NCBI RefSeq assembly: GCF_009933255.1
Contig: NZ_MAEI01000033.1
Coordinates: 15,855-79,854, forward strand
Length of the DNA: 64,000 bases
DNA from: Enterococcus diestrammenae
GTDB taxonomy: Bacteria; Bacillota; Bacilli; Lactobacillales; Enterococcaceae
Direction of reading: 5' to 3'
Shown here: in pieces, positions 19,511 to 27,555 of the stretch
Layout: every line of letters begins with the position of its first letter
Position numbering within the stretch: the stretch's first letter is position 1
Position numbers and translations under genes: made by a program
The notes under the pieces: generated by a model
The model's database searches: none
Told to the model about the DNA's origin: nothing
What the model saw: only the letters and a program-made list of their open reading frames with translations

Positions 19511-19557
19511 AAAGAAGCCAATCTTCCTATCATTAAGAATGGAAGGTTGGCTTCTTT
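19511..19557 (+). terminator. Long hairpin after the permease/ATPase-like pair
   Basis: A 17-base near-perfect stem (AAAGAAGCCAATCTTCC with GGAAGGTTGGCTTCTTT). The T tail is poor, so termination is likely but not certain. The rest of the gap 19448-19761 shows no gene. Confidence 0.5.
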
Positions 19558-19761
19558 GACTTCATTTATTACGAGTAAAAAGATGGGGATAGCAGTATTG
19601 ATAAAGATTTTTCGTTAGATGTCTGTTTAGCTAGCATTTGGTGGATTTCTACAGCAGGAAGTATCAGCTTTTTTGTGACATCAAAATGACAGCATGATAC
19701 GCCATTTAATTCCTGAACCATCAGCCTTTTCAGTGCTCGATTTTTATCAAAGCTTTATCTA

Positions 19762-19812
19762 TCAAAAAGCAACCACACCTTACAGGCATTTTCCTGCAAG
19801 TTGTGGTTGCTT
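19762..19812 (-). terminator. Terminator of the two-component operon
   Basis: AAGCAACCACA pairs with TGTGGTTGCTT; on the minus strand it runs into TTTTTGAT. Confidence 0.75.
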
Positions 19813-19864
19813 CTTATTATCCAATAACGTCCTAACCGCATAACAGCAAGCCAAGGACCATCAT

Positions 19865-21418
19865 TTATGAATTTTTGTCGTCATGAATCGGATCCTCATC
19901 CAGCGGTTGGCTCTTGTCACTAGGCTTTTCCTCAGGATCAAGGATGCGGCCGTCTTCTGCTAACTCCACATCTGGAAATGAAATGCGGAAAGTTGTCCCT
20001 ACACCCAGTTCGCTGGCGACATCAATTTTCCCTTTGTGTAACCGCACCAGCTGTTGGACAATGGCCAGGCCCAAACCAGATTCACCAACCTTGCGGTTTT
20101 TACGAGAAGGATCGGCTTTATAGTAGCGTTCCCAGATATTGTTCAACTGGTCTTCCGTCATGCCAATACCGGTATCGGTAATCTCCACGATGGTCTCCAA
20201 GTAGCCTTTTGAAAGGGCGACTTTGATGGTGCCATCCGTAGTAAACTGAATCGCATTTTGAATGATATTGACCATGATTTGCATGAAACGATCGTAATCC
20301 GCATAGACGCTCACCGGTTCTTCTGTAGTCAAAAACAATTGGTCACCAGCAGCTTCTGCTTTTGGCTTCAATTGGGTCAATAAGGTACGCAAGGTCTCCG
20401 TCGCATCGAACTTCTTCACTACGATGGATATTTGATTGGTGCGAATTTTTTCATAGTCCAGATTTTCATTCACCAGACGAATCAGTCGCTCCGTTTCATT
20501 TTTCATCAAACGTAAGGCGTTATCTTTTTGATTTTCAGGAATCGCATTGTACTGCAGCCCTTCTAACAAACCGTTGATGGTCGTCAAGGGGGTGCGCATC
20601 TCGTGGGAAGCATTGGCCATAAATTCTTTGCGGCGTTCTTCCTGACGCTGGATTTCATCATTGGATTCTTGCAAGGCTGTAGTCATCTTGTTGAAATCTT
20701 CCGCTAGTTCATCAAATTCATCCCGGTTGTGAACGGGAATCCGCACATCAAAATTGCCGCTCGCAACTTCCCGTGTGGCATTTTTCATACGATTGATACG
20801 CCGCACTTGGATGCTAGCATAGAAGAAACTGATAATCACCGCGACAATACTCGAAATAATAAAGCCTTTGAATAGGTTCATATTTAAAGACTTCGCACTA
20901 TCTTCCACGTTTGTCGCCGGCTGAGTCAGCAAGAGCACCCCAGTTTTATCATTCAAGCCCAGGCTCAGCATGACATAAGCAGTGGTATCACTTTGGCCAA
21001 AAATATTTTTTGAATTCGTGAACCCCAGACGCTGTCCTGTTTTGACCGCTTGCCACTGGGAAGTCAAAATCAGATTATCCAACTGGCTTTTTATTTTGAG
21101 ACGCGCCTCTTCTTCTACAGGATAAATGATTTCGTTTTGATCGTTAATATAGACCAAATTGATATGTTGATTGCTAAACAAGCCTTCTGTACTGCGAAAA
21201 GACTCCTGTAGGGCTGCCTCAGGATCGTTTACCACCCCGAGGCGATTGGCATAAGTCTGGGCCACATCAATCGTCGAACTCGCATAGCTATACAACTGCT
21301 TGTAGTTATTTTCTTCAATCGTGTGGCGTGTCAACTGGGTAAAAGAGACGCCGACAATCAGTAACACGACCGCAATCACTACCCAAAAAGCCATCAATTG
21401 CTGATAGAGATAGCGCAT
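19865..21418 (-). CDS. Sensor histidine kinase (HisKA, HAMP)
   Basis: A 517-residue membrane kinase. TM1 spans about 10-30, an extracytoplasmic sensor region 31-180, TM2 about 182-204, then HAMP (RRINRMKNATREVASGNFDV), HisKA with the phosphorylated His near 272 in ASHEMRTPLTTINGLLEGL, and HATPase with N (NIIQNAIQFT), G1 (DTGIGM) and G2 (GESGLGLAIV) boxes. The last 30 residues are acidic and charged. ATG 21418 overlaps the regulator stop (TGATG). The stimulus is unknown; the position near ltaS and a permease pair suggests cell-envelope sensing. Confidence 0.9.
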   Translation of the reverse strand: MRYLYQQLMAFWVVIAVVLLIVGVSFTQLTRHTIEENNYKQLYSYASSTIDVAQTYANRLGVVNDPEAALQESFRSTEGLFSNQHINLVYINDQNEIIYPVEEEARLKIKSQLDNLILTSQWQAVKTGQRLGFTNSKNIFGQSDTTAYVMLSLGLNDKTGVLLLTQPATNVEDSAKSLNMNLFKGFIISSIVAVIISFFYASIQVRRINRMKNATREVASGNFDVRIPVHNRDEFDELAEDFNKMTTALQESNDEIQRQEERRKEFMANASHEMRTPLTTINGLLEGLQYNAIPENQKDNALRLMKNETERLIRLVNENLDYEKIRTNQISIVVKKFDATETLRTLLTQLKPKAEAAGDQLFLTTEEPVSVYADYDRFMQIMVNIIQNAIQFTTDGTIKVALSKGYLETIVEITDTGIGMTEDQLNNIWERYYKADPSRKNRKVGESGLGLAIVQQLVRLHKGKIDVASELGVGTTFRISFPDVELAEDGRILDPEEKPSDKSQPLDEDPIHDDKNS

Positions 21419-22131
21419 CACGCCACCCCTGAATCATCAAATTTGTAACCAACACCCCAGACTGTCTGAATGACCTGTGGACCGACTTTTTCGATTTTTT
21501 GGCGCAATTTCTTGATGTGGGCATCCACCGTCCGTTCATCGCCAAAATACTGATAATCCCAAACCAATTCCAACAGTTGTTCTCGAGAAAAAACTTGGCG
21601 TGGTTTTTTTGCCATCGTAAAGAGTAAATCAAACTCTTTCGGGGTCAAGCCAGGAATCAGCTGATCATCCAAATACGCTTCCCGCGTTTTGGTGTTCATT
21701 TTAAAATGGGTGGTTTTGACATCATAGGCCTCATCATTGGCTTCTTGCGGCGCTTTTTCTACCAATTCACTTCGGCGATGCAAGGCTTTCATCCGAGCAA
21801 TCAATGTCAGTGGGCTAAAGGGTTTGGTAACATAATCATCGGCGCCCATCTCAAGACCGATGACTTGATCACTTTCGGAATCCCGCGCCGTCAACATGAT
21901 GATCGGCACTGTATCAGAAACCTTGCGAATTTCCCGAGCGACACTCATGCCGTCCATCCCCGGTAAATTCAAATCCAAAGTAATCATGTCCCACTTTTCC
22001 GGTTCTGCCAAAAAGGCATCTAAGCCTTCTTTGCCATCATATTTAAAAGTCGCTTCCCAACCTTCATTCAAAAAAAACATCTGCATCATTTCCGATACCG
22101 ATTCATTGTCTTCAATCATTAAAATATTCAT
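21418..22131 (-). CDS. OmpR/PhoB-family response regulator
   Basis: 237 residues. The receiver domain has the acidic pocket (IEDNE), phosphoacceptor Asp53 in TLDLNLPGMDG, T in MLTARDSES and K in YVTKPFSP. The C-terminal winged helix (LTPKEFDLLFTMAKKPRQVF and RTVDAHIKKLRQKI) binds DNA. The frame is open to 22233, but the MNILMIEDNE start at 22131 fits the family and has GGATGTGAG upstream. It forms an operon with the kinase, which overlaps its stop codon. Confidence 0.93.
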   Translation of the reverse strand: MNILMIEDNESVSEMMQMFFLNEGWEATFKYDGKEGLDAFLAEPEKWDMITLDLNLPGMDGMSVAREIRKVSDTVPIIMLTARDSESDQVIGLEMGADDYVTKPFSPLTLIARMKALHRRSELVEKAPQEANDEAYDVKTTHFKMNTKTREAYLDDQLIPGLTPKEFDLLFTMAKKPRQVFSREQLLELVWDYQYFGDERTVDAHIKKLRQKIEKVGPQVIQTVWGVGYKFDDSGVA

Positions 22132-22330
22132 GGTCTCACATCCATTCCCTAATCTTTTCCCTTCGCCTAACAGACGGCGAAAAGTGTCATCTTCAGTATA
22201 CTTCAAAGGGGCTGTTTTCTCCATTAACTTCACAGAATTTTCCCATAAGCTTTCCTATTTCATCGATTTTTTGGTATCATGTGGAAGATGTGTCCCACGA
22301 CATGAAAACTAATAATCGAGGTGTCTGAAA

Positions 22331-23101
22331 TTGAACTACCAAGCCATTGCTTTTTTTGACCTAGACGGCACGCTCCTTGACCAAAACTCCCGCATCACTC
22401 CTGAAGTGGCGGATGCGATGCTGGCCCTCAAGGAAAATCACGTCTTGCCGGTGATTGCTACCGGCCGCACCGAAATCGAAATTTTGGATATCCGTCAAGC
22501 TGCCCATATCGATTCAAATATCGTCATGAATGGGGGCTATATTCGTGTTGACGGTGAAGAAATATACTCCGACTTGATTGAAAAACCTCAAATCGAGCGT
22601 TTGTATCACGCCGTCTTAGATCACGGCGACCAACTTTCCTACTATAATGAAGGAGCCATTTGGTGTACCGGCCATTCGGAAGATTTGATCGGAGCTTATA
22701 CCTTTATCCATTCCAAAATCCCACCCATCGATCCCCTCGGCTTCCAAAATAAACCAGTCAATATGCTACTGGTTCTTGGTCGGGAAAACCGGGATTTCTA
22801 TGAAGCAGAATTTCCTGAATTTGACTTCTATCGCAATACCCCTTACTCCATGGATACTGTCAAAAAAGGAGTTTCCAAAGGAGCCGCTATCAAGATCCTT
22901 CGAGAAACTACTGGTTTGAGTCACTTGCCAACTTTTGGTTTTGGAGACGGCCCTAATGACAAAGCCTTATTGCAAGCTTGCGATACCAAAATCGCTATGG
23001 GCAATGCCGGCGATGAACTAAAAGAAATGGCTGACTTTGTTACCAAGAAAAATACAGAAGGTGGCATCATCCACGCCTTGAAACATTTCCAATTGATCTA
23101 G
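22331..23101 (+). CDS. HAD-IIB (Cof-type) phosphatase
   Basis: 256 residues, complete. Motif I FFDLDGTLLD carries the nucleophile Asp, VIATGRTEIEI is the motif II region, the lysine of motif III lies in VKKGVSKGAAIK and motif IV is FGFGDGPNDKALL. Cof-type phosphatases act on sugar phosphates or pyridoxal phosphate; the substrate here is unknown. TTG start with AGGTGTC upstream. It is a paralogue of the gene at 1-747. A terminator follows directly. Confidence 0.9.
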   Translation: MNYQAIAFFDLDGTLLDQNSRITPEVADAMLALKENHVLPVIATGRTEIEILDIRQAAHIDSNIVMNGGYIRVDGEEIYSDLIEKPQIERLYHAVLDHGDQLSYYNEGAIWCTGHSEDLIGAYTFIHSKIPPIDPLGFQNKPVNMLLVLGRENRDFYEAEFPEFDFYRNTPYSMDTVKKGVSKGAAIKILRETTGLSHLPTFGFGDGPNDKALLQACDTKIAMGNAGDELKEMADFVTKKNTEGGIIHALKHFQLI

Positions 23102-23107
23102 TTGGAT

Positions 23108-23140
23108 GAACCCATGACCAAAACTGGTTGTGGGTTTTTG
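23108..23140 (+). terminator. Terminator after the HAD gene
   Basis: AACCCATGACCA pairs imperfectly with TGGTTGTGGGTT and is followed by TTT. Confidence 0.75.
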
Positions 23141-23190
23141 CTTAGCTTACCGGCAAATCCTAAAAAACACCTTAAACCAACGTCTCCCAC

Positions 23191-23219
23191 TTTTCAAGGA
23201 TAACTAGTTGTGTTACACT
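23191..23219 (+). promoter_or_regulatory. Promoter of ssrA
   Basis: TTTTCA at 23191-23196, a 17-base spacer and TACACT at 23214-23219, about 28 bases before the mature tmRNA end. Confidence 0.5.
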
Positions 23220-23246
23220 AACATCACGGAACCTCCCTTATATAAG

Positions 23247-23608
23247 GGGGCTGTTACGGATTCGACAGGCATTGTCGAGCTCGAATCGCGCTTCGAAGGT
23301 TACGTCTTCGTTAAAACGTTACAGTTAAATATAACTGCTAAAAACGAAAACAACTACGCTTTAGCTGCCTAATAACAGTTTAGCGTGATCCTCCCGGCAT
23401 CGCCCATGTGCTCGGGTCAGGGTCTCAAATGAAGTGGGATACGCTAAGTCTTTCCGTCTGCAAGCCTTAGAAGAGATCATCAGACTAGCAACATCAGTAG
23501 CCTGTCATTCGGCGATTGATCGCGCGAAGCCTTAAATAGAACTGACTATGAGCGTAGACTTTTGGGTAGCGAGATGTTTGGACGCGGGTTCGACTCCCGC
23601 CAGCTCCA
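23247..23608 (+). ncRNA. ssrA: tmRNA (ssrA)
   Basis: Rescues stalled ribosomes. The 5' GGGGCTG pairs with 3' CAGCTCC; the tRNA-like end has the T arm GCGGGTTCGACTCCCGC; the tag frame begins with GCT at 23337 and reads AKNENNYALAA followed by TAATAA at 23370-23375. Pseudoknot-forming segments follow. The tag lacks the residue found between NN and YALAA/FALAA in the enterococcal tags I recall. The 3' end is a common integration site for prophages and islands; a prophage starts directly behind it. Confidence 0.97.
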
Positions 23609-23632
23609 TATGTAGTTTTTACTACTTTTTAC

Positions 23633-23678
23633 TAAGAGCCAAAACCCTTGATAGTAAAGGATTTTGGCTCTTTTAGTT
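23633..23678 (+). terminator. Terminator after ssrA
   Basis: AAGAGCCAAAA (23634-23644) pairs with TTTTGGCTCTT (23662-23672), inner CCTT/AAGG, then TTTAG. If attL is in ssrA, this terminator is supplied by the prophage. Confidence 0.8.
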
Positions 23679-23707
23679 TTTAGTGGTTTTTAGAAAATAA
23701 AACTTTA

Positions 23708-23731
23708 ACGTAATCAAAAACGTAATCATTT
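23708..23731 (+). repeat. 12-bp tandem direct repeat behind ssrA
   Basis: ACGTAATCAAAA (23708-23719) is followed directly by ACGTAATCATTT (23720-23731), 100 bases after the ssrA end. A candidate arm-type integrase binding pair; compare 4210-4233. Confidence 0.45.
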
Positions 23732-23819
23732 TTGCCTCTAAAACTCCCCCTATATTCAGCCTTTTCATTTTGATAAGCTATGCTACAATTTAAGTATCAA
23801 AATGAATTGAGGTGTGAAA

Positions 23820-25127
23820 ATGAAAAAATGGTTGGGTTTAATTATTGTGATATTTACTTTTTTGCTAGCGGGGTGCGGGTCATCTATTTCAAAAGATGAT
23901 TTGAAAGCAAATGATTGGGTTGTGGAGTTTGCTGATGAAGAGGATACTCCTAACATGATTATTTCTTTTTCTGATCATGTCATGTCCTTTAAAGTTGATA
24001 CCTCCAGTATTGAGTCTTCCGCTGAAAATGAATGGGAAGCGCTGGGTGAGGAGTTTGCTAAAGAACTATTTGATCAGATGAACTATAAGCTAGAATACGA
24101 ACTGAACAAGGATGAGTTGAAAGTCCAGGACGACGAAGATAGTAAAGAATATACTTACTATAAAGTTTCAAAAGAAGAAAAGAACATCATCCTTGCTCCG
24201 GATAAAGAGAAAAATTCTGATAATGATGCTGAAAAGATGATCTTAAAACCTTATAAAGCTGTTAAGGACAACACCTCATCTACTGATTCATCCTCAACTG
24301 CTATCTCAACTGAAAGTACCTCAGATAAAGATCTAGCATCTGGTGGTGAGCTCAGCAATCTTTCTTCAGAGTTATACGGAAAAGCATATACCGGGACAGC
24401 CACTAAAAACGATGGTTCAATCACTGATTTCAGTATTTCATTCAATGCGTTCTTACCTCCCGAGATGGATGCTTCTGGTGATATCTTAAATATTCGACTT
24501 GGAGGTTCTTCTAACGAATTCTATCAAAATATGACCTTTACAGATACAGAAACTGGCTGTCAAATAACGGCGGAACCAGTACCTGCAGCAGATTCGGAAC
24601 CTCTAACAATCGATATCAAAGACGAAGGGGATCAGACTATCTCCTTTACTCACAGTGATATCAAAGTTCGTGCCGCGTATGATTCTGATTATACACAGTC
24701 CTTAGAGAGTATAAATAATGCAGATCCAGTCTTCTCATTTGAGGATAATGTGTTTAAAACAGATCGTGGCACTTTCACAATAACTGGAACCCAGAAATTT
24801 AGTAGCTTAGCAGACGAACAAGAAGGGATATTTATTGAATTTGATTTTGAAAATACAACGGATGAATTACAAACCATTCAGGAAATCATATGGGATTACT
24901 TCGACGCGATTCAAACCTTAGATACCACAACTGAAACCCTACAGTATGCAATGTTTGATGAGGATTCACCAAGATATGAACGTTATCATAAAACCGAAGT
25001 GCAAGTAAATCCAGGAGCAACTGTCCAAGCCGGTTATGGTTATGTTTTAGTAGACTCTAATTATCCGCTAACTGTTAATTTTTTGGATTCTGATCACGAG
25101 ATCCTTGCGAGTACAAATTTTGAATAA
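23820..25127 (+). CDS. Prophage-encoded lipoprotein with DUF5067-like C-terminal domain
   Basis: 435 residues. A lipoprotein signal peptide ends in LLAGC (Cys about 19). An acidic N-terminal domain (20-145) is followed by an S/T-rich linker (SSTDSSSTAISTESTS, about 150-170), a middle beta-rich region and a C-terminal domain with DNTTDELQTIQEI-like and VNPGATVQAGYGYVL strands as in DUF5067. It is anchored to the outer membrane face; function unknown. It lies between ssrA and phage genes, on the strand opposite to the late genes, which fits a lysogenic-conversion gene. ATG 23820 has GAGGTG five bases upstream; an extended -10 TGCTACAAT lies at 23781-23789. Confidence 0.75.
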   Translation: MKKWLGLIIVIFTFLLAGCGSSISKDDLKANDWVVEFADEEDTPNMIISFSDHVMSFKVDTSSIESSAENEWEALGEEFAKELFDQMNYKLEYELNKDELKVQDDEDSKEYTYYKVSKEEKNIILAPDKEKNSDNDAEKMILKPYKAVKDNTSSTDSSSTAISTESTSDKDLASGGELSNLSSELYGKAYTGTATKNDGSITDFSISFNAFLPPEMDASGDILNIRLGGSSNEFYQNMTFTDTETGCQITAEPVPAADSEPLTIDIKDEGDQTISFTHSDIKVRAAYDSDYTQSLESINNADPVFSFEDNVFKTDRGTFTITGTQKFSSLADEQEGIFIEFDFENTTDELQTIQEIIWDYFDAIQTLDTTTETLQYAMFDEDSPRYERYHKTEVQVNPGATVQAGYGYVLVDSNYPLTVNFLDSDHEILASTNFE

Positions 25128-25133
25128 TTATGT

Positions 25134-25168
25134 ATCCTCCCCAGTGCTTATTCTGGGGATTTTTTTTT
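25134..25168 (+). terminator. Terminator of the lipoprotein gene
   Basis: CCCCAG pairs with CTGGGG, followed by nine Ts. Confidence 0.85.
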
Positions 25169-25182
25169 GGGGGATTCACAGC

Positions 25183-25211
25183 TATACAAACCGAACATAT
25201 GTTTGTATAAT
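25183..25211 (+). promoter_or_regulatory. Promoter with LexA-type SOS box
   Basis: CGAACATATGTTTG at 25192-25205 differs by one base from the Gram-positive LexA/DinR palindrome CGAACATATGTTCG. It lies between TATACA (25183-25188) and TATAAT (25206-25211), touching the -10, which is where a repressor would block transcription of the gene at 25230. Confidence 0.7.
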
Positions 25212-25229
25212 GTTTCTGAGGTGATAACT

Positions 25230-25517
25230 ATGCAAGCAAATTTAGCGTTTAATTCCGCGGCAACAAAACAGTTCTGGGAGGATTTTAGACGTTTAACTAC
25301 CTATGACGTACCCCAACCACAAATGGAGCAGATTATAGTTAGCAGTATGCAAACATCCGGTAAACACCACTTCCCTGTACCCGCCAGAAAAAGCCGATAC
25401 CAGAAAGATTTATTCTTTGTTTTTGATGCCGATATAGTAGCTGGAAAAGTCCTAGTCTATCGTTATAATCGTGTCACAACACGAGAAATTGTTATTCGTC
25501 GATACCCACCAGAATGA
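25230..25517 (+). CDS. Probable SOS-regulated small prophage protein
   Basis: 95 residues, basic and soluble, unknown family. The N-terminus (MQANLAFNSAATKQFWEDF) is followed by a beta-rich part with FPVPARKSRYQKDLFFVFD and TREIVIRRYPPE. I take ATG 25230 because GAGGTG lies seven bases before it and the promoter is at 25183-25211; the frame is open further upstream. The SOS box in its promoter predicts induction with the prophage after DNA damage. It lies near the left prophage end beside a 42-residue gene, probably one transcript. Confidence 0.65.
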   Translation: MQANLAFNSAATKQFWEDFRRLTTYDVPQPQMEQIIVSSMQTSGKHHFPVPARKSRYQKDLFFVFDADIVAGKVLVYRYNRVTTREIVIRRYPPE

Positions 25518-25548
25518 TTTTGCGTATCTTCATATAGGAGGCGGTTGC

Positions 25549-25677
25549 GTGGTTACAATCAAATACTCAAAATCCCACATCACAGTGCAAGCAGACGGCC
25601 ACACGCATATCTGCATCGCCGGTAGTTGGGAGTATCTCGTAGTTTATGATCTACTGGTGAGCCTGCTATTAATTTAG
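25549..25677 (+). CDS. 42-residue protein downstream of the SOS-box gene
   Basis: The GTG at 25549 has AGGAGGCGG four to five bases upstream, a strong site inside a longer open frame that begins at 25471. The protein is short with a hydrophobic end (VVYDLLVSLLLI). Its stop codon lies inside the terminator stem that follows. Function unknown; probably co-transcribed with the gene at 25230. Confidence 0.55.
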   Translation: MVTIKYSKSHITVQADGHTHICIAGSWEYLVVYDLLVSLLLI

Positions 25678-25688
25678 CGGGCTTTTTT
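25659..25688 (+). terminator. Terminator of the SOS-box operon
   Basis: AGCCTGCTA (25660-25667) pairs with TAGCGGGCT (25675-25683), with Ts to 25688. The stop codon of the 42-residue gene forms part of the stem. Confidence 0.8.
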
Positions 25689-25742
25689 GATGTCCACTAA
25701 CCCCCGTTTTAACTGACTAAAACTTTTTTCATCAATCAATGG

Positions 25743-25855
25743 TATAATTTAACTGTGGCCTTTCTCCCTTTTCTAGAATGCTGTCCTAACCAACATCTAA
25801 CCCCGGCCACACTTGTCCCTTGTCAATTCCAGCAGATTGACGAGGGGCTATTTTC
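25743..25855 (+). ncRNA. Candidate small structured RNA
   Basis: An extended -10 (TGGTATAAT) ends at 25748. From about 25755 the sequence folds: GTGGCC (25755-25760) pairs with GGCCAC (25805-25810), then GTCCCTTGTCAAT (25815-25827) pairs with ATTGACGAGGGGC (25836-25848) with two G-U pairs, followed by TATTTTC. No convincing open frame. A short free-standing RNA or a leader of the small membrane gene behind it. Confidence 0.4.
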
Positions 25856-25916
25856 ATCTCGTTTCAGTTATTTTAGCTAAATATTCATGTGTTATAATGA
25901 TGCCGAGGTGATACCA

Positions 25917-26021
25917 ATGAGAAAAATACTAGATACCATTTTGACCATACTATTGTACTCGTTATTGTTTTTGGGAATGATTATTGTCATCATTGTTGTT
26001 CTGAAACTTTTCTCGAAATGA
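25917..26021 (+). CDS. 34-residue membrane peptide
   Basis: One hydrophobic helix (about residues 8-29, ILLYSLLFLGMIIVIIVV) between short basic ends (MRK, KLFSK). GAGGTGAT lies six bases before the ATG, with an extended -10 TGTTATAAT at 25890-25898 and a terminator after it. Size and charge resemble type I toxins of the Fst/Ldr kind and also small phage membrane peptides. No antisense RNA is proven. It is divergent from the lysis genes. Confidence 0.55.
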   Translation: MRKILDTILTILLYSLLFLGMIIVIIVVLKLFSK

Positions 26022-26090
26022 ATTGCGCTCTCGTTTTTTCAGTGGTACTCTACTTGTGAGCCTTCATTAATTTATTGGCTCTATGTACAC

Positions 26091-26153
26091 GAAAAGTAGC
26101 CGGTTTTCTCCCAAAGAATCTTCCCCAAGTTTCCTGAGACCGGCTACTTTTTT
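26091..26153 (+). terminator. Terminator of the membrane-peptide transcript
   Basis: AAAAGTAGCCGG (26092-26103) pairs with CCGGCTACTTTT (26140-26151) and continues TT. A smaller hairpin (GAGCC/GGCTC, 26057-26081) precedes it in the 3' untranslated part. Confidence 0.7.
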
Positions 26154-26235
26154 GTGAAATACGTTGTTACGCATAACATATAAACAAAAAAAAACAATTT
26201 TTGCAAGTGATATGCTATTTCAGATAGTTGCCCAT

Positions 26236-26278
26236 TAAAAAAGCTCGGGACCTCAGCTAGGGGATTCCGGGCTTTTTG
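26236..26278 (-). terminator. Terminator of the phage late operon
   Basis: On the minus strand AAAAGCCCGG pairs with CCGAGCTTTT and continues in Ts, 22 bases past the amidase stop. The stem also works on the plus strand. Confidence 0.8.
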
Positions 26279-26299
26279 ATCTGCTAAACTTTGTTTTTG

Positions 26300-27280
26300 C
26301 TACTTGAGATAAACAGTAGGCACCCAGCCGAATCCATCAACTTCTGACCAGTTTTTTGATCCGTGGACTTTCTCACCGTTGTTAGCCGTGGCGGTCACTT
26401 TGACCTTTGTACCTTTTTTAAGGATACGGTAGCCGCTAGCAGTTTTAACGATCGGGCTAGAAAGAGACTGACTGGTGTATACGTTAAGCTTGTCGATAGT
26501 TACCGTCTTGGTCTTGCTAGTAGATGGTTTGGAGCTACCATTTAAATCTGCTGCAGCTGCCCACCCAAGGCCGTTAACATGATACGGTTTTTTCTTGCCT
26601 TTAGCGATTTTATCAATCTTTCCAGATTTACCTCGACTCTTACTTGATTTGCCAGATCCATCCGCATCCTTATACAGATTTCCAGTGACTTTAGCGGTAT
26701 CACCTGTCTTCAGACCAGCGGTTGGTTTTGATTCAGAAGGGGAGCTATCTTTATATCCAAAACACGCCAGCATCGCTGCAATCGCCTTATCTAAATTCTT
26801 GACTAGTTTATCCATATCGGATTTGTTATCAACAAAAGCCCATTCGATTAACAGCACTTTTTTGCCTGGATAACTATTCCGCGCTAAATATAGCCAACTA
26901 CCATCTTTAGCACCACGATTGGTTAACCCCGTTGCTTTAGAAATAGCAGCTGCCATTTCCTCTGCCTTACCCTTACTTGATGGCGATCCATACAAGACTT
27001 CCACACCGTGCGCTGTGCCGTTGAATGCATTTAAGTGGTTGGACAAAGCCCAACCATCTGCACCTGCATTAATTTTTGCGGTGATGTTAGCGAGGTTGCT
27101 ATTGGCGCTTGTCCCAGCATCATCGGTAGTATCCGCAACTTTAGTGATGGCTATGATTTTTTGGTTAATCTGTCGGGTGAAATCCGCCTCGTTATAACCA
27201 TTTCCCCCTGCACCTGGGTCATACCATTTACCATTTGTCTTTTTACCGCCATGTCCCGCTCCACTACTTACAATACTCAT
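26300..27280 (-). CDS. Phage endolysin: N-acetylmuramoyl-L-alanine amidase with SH3 repeats
   Basis: 326 residues. Residues 1-180 form an Amidase_3 zinc domain: the metal histidine in SSGAGHGG, the glutamate in YNEADFT, the second histidine in LSNHLNAFNG and the catalytic glutamate in LLIEWAFVDN. Two SH3-like wall-binding domains follow (about 200-250, AKVTGNLYKDADG; and 260-326, VTIDKLNVYTSQSL). It cuts the stem peptide from muramic acid at lysis. No signal peptide, so it depends on the holin encoded directly upstream, which overlaps its start by four bases. Confidence 0.93.
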   Translation of the reverse strand: MSIVSSGAGHGGKKTNGKWYDPGAGGNGYNEADFTRQINQKIIAITKVADTTDDAGTSANSNLANITAKINAGADGWALSNHLNAFNGTAHGVEVLYGSPSSKGKAEEMAAAISKATGLTNRGAKDGSWLYLARNSYPGKKVLLIEWAFVDNKSDMDKLVKNLDKAIAAMLACFGYKDSSPSESKPTAGLKTGDTAKVTGNLYKDADGSGKSSKSRGKSGKIDKIAKGKKKPYHVNGLGWAAAADLNGSSKPSTSKTKTVTIDKLNVYTSQSLSSPIVKTASGYRILKKGTKVKVTATANNGEKVHGSKNWSEVDGFGWVPTVYLK

Positions 27281-27555
27281 TTTTCATCCTCCTTGTTTTC
27301 TGTTGTCCCTGACAATCCACCCATAAAACGGGTAAACGCTTGGTGTAGCCCAGTAGATGCCAAACCGCTCATAGCACCCGCAATAGCCGTCTCCACATCC
27401 CAACCATTCAGTAAGCCGGCGATGATTGCACCGCTGAGTGCTAGAATGGTTGGGATATAATCATTAATTTTTAACGCTTTGATATTTTTGATACAAAAGC
27501 CGATAACCAAACAGCCCGCCAAAACGGCTGGTGATAAAAATTGTGCAAAGTCCAT
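27277..27555 (-). CDS. Phage holin
   Basis: 92 residues with two hydrophobic segments (about 8-25 and 32-50), a further amphipathic stretch (AGAMSGLASTGLHQAFTRF) and a charged tail. The pattern fits the small Gram-positive holins of the Phage_holin_5_2 kind. It forms membrane lesions that free the endolysin. It follows one base after the upstream gene and overlaps the amidase start. Confidence 0.85.
   Translation of the reverse strand: MDFAQFLSPAVLAGCLVIGFCIKNIKALKINDYIPTILALSGAIIAGLLNGWDVETAIAGAMSGLASTGLHQAFTRFMGGLSGTTENKEDEK

Noticed and set aside
23247..23608. ssrA broken by the prophage
   Set aside because: Both ends pair, and the T arm and tag frame are intact; the element restores the 3' end.
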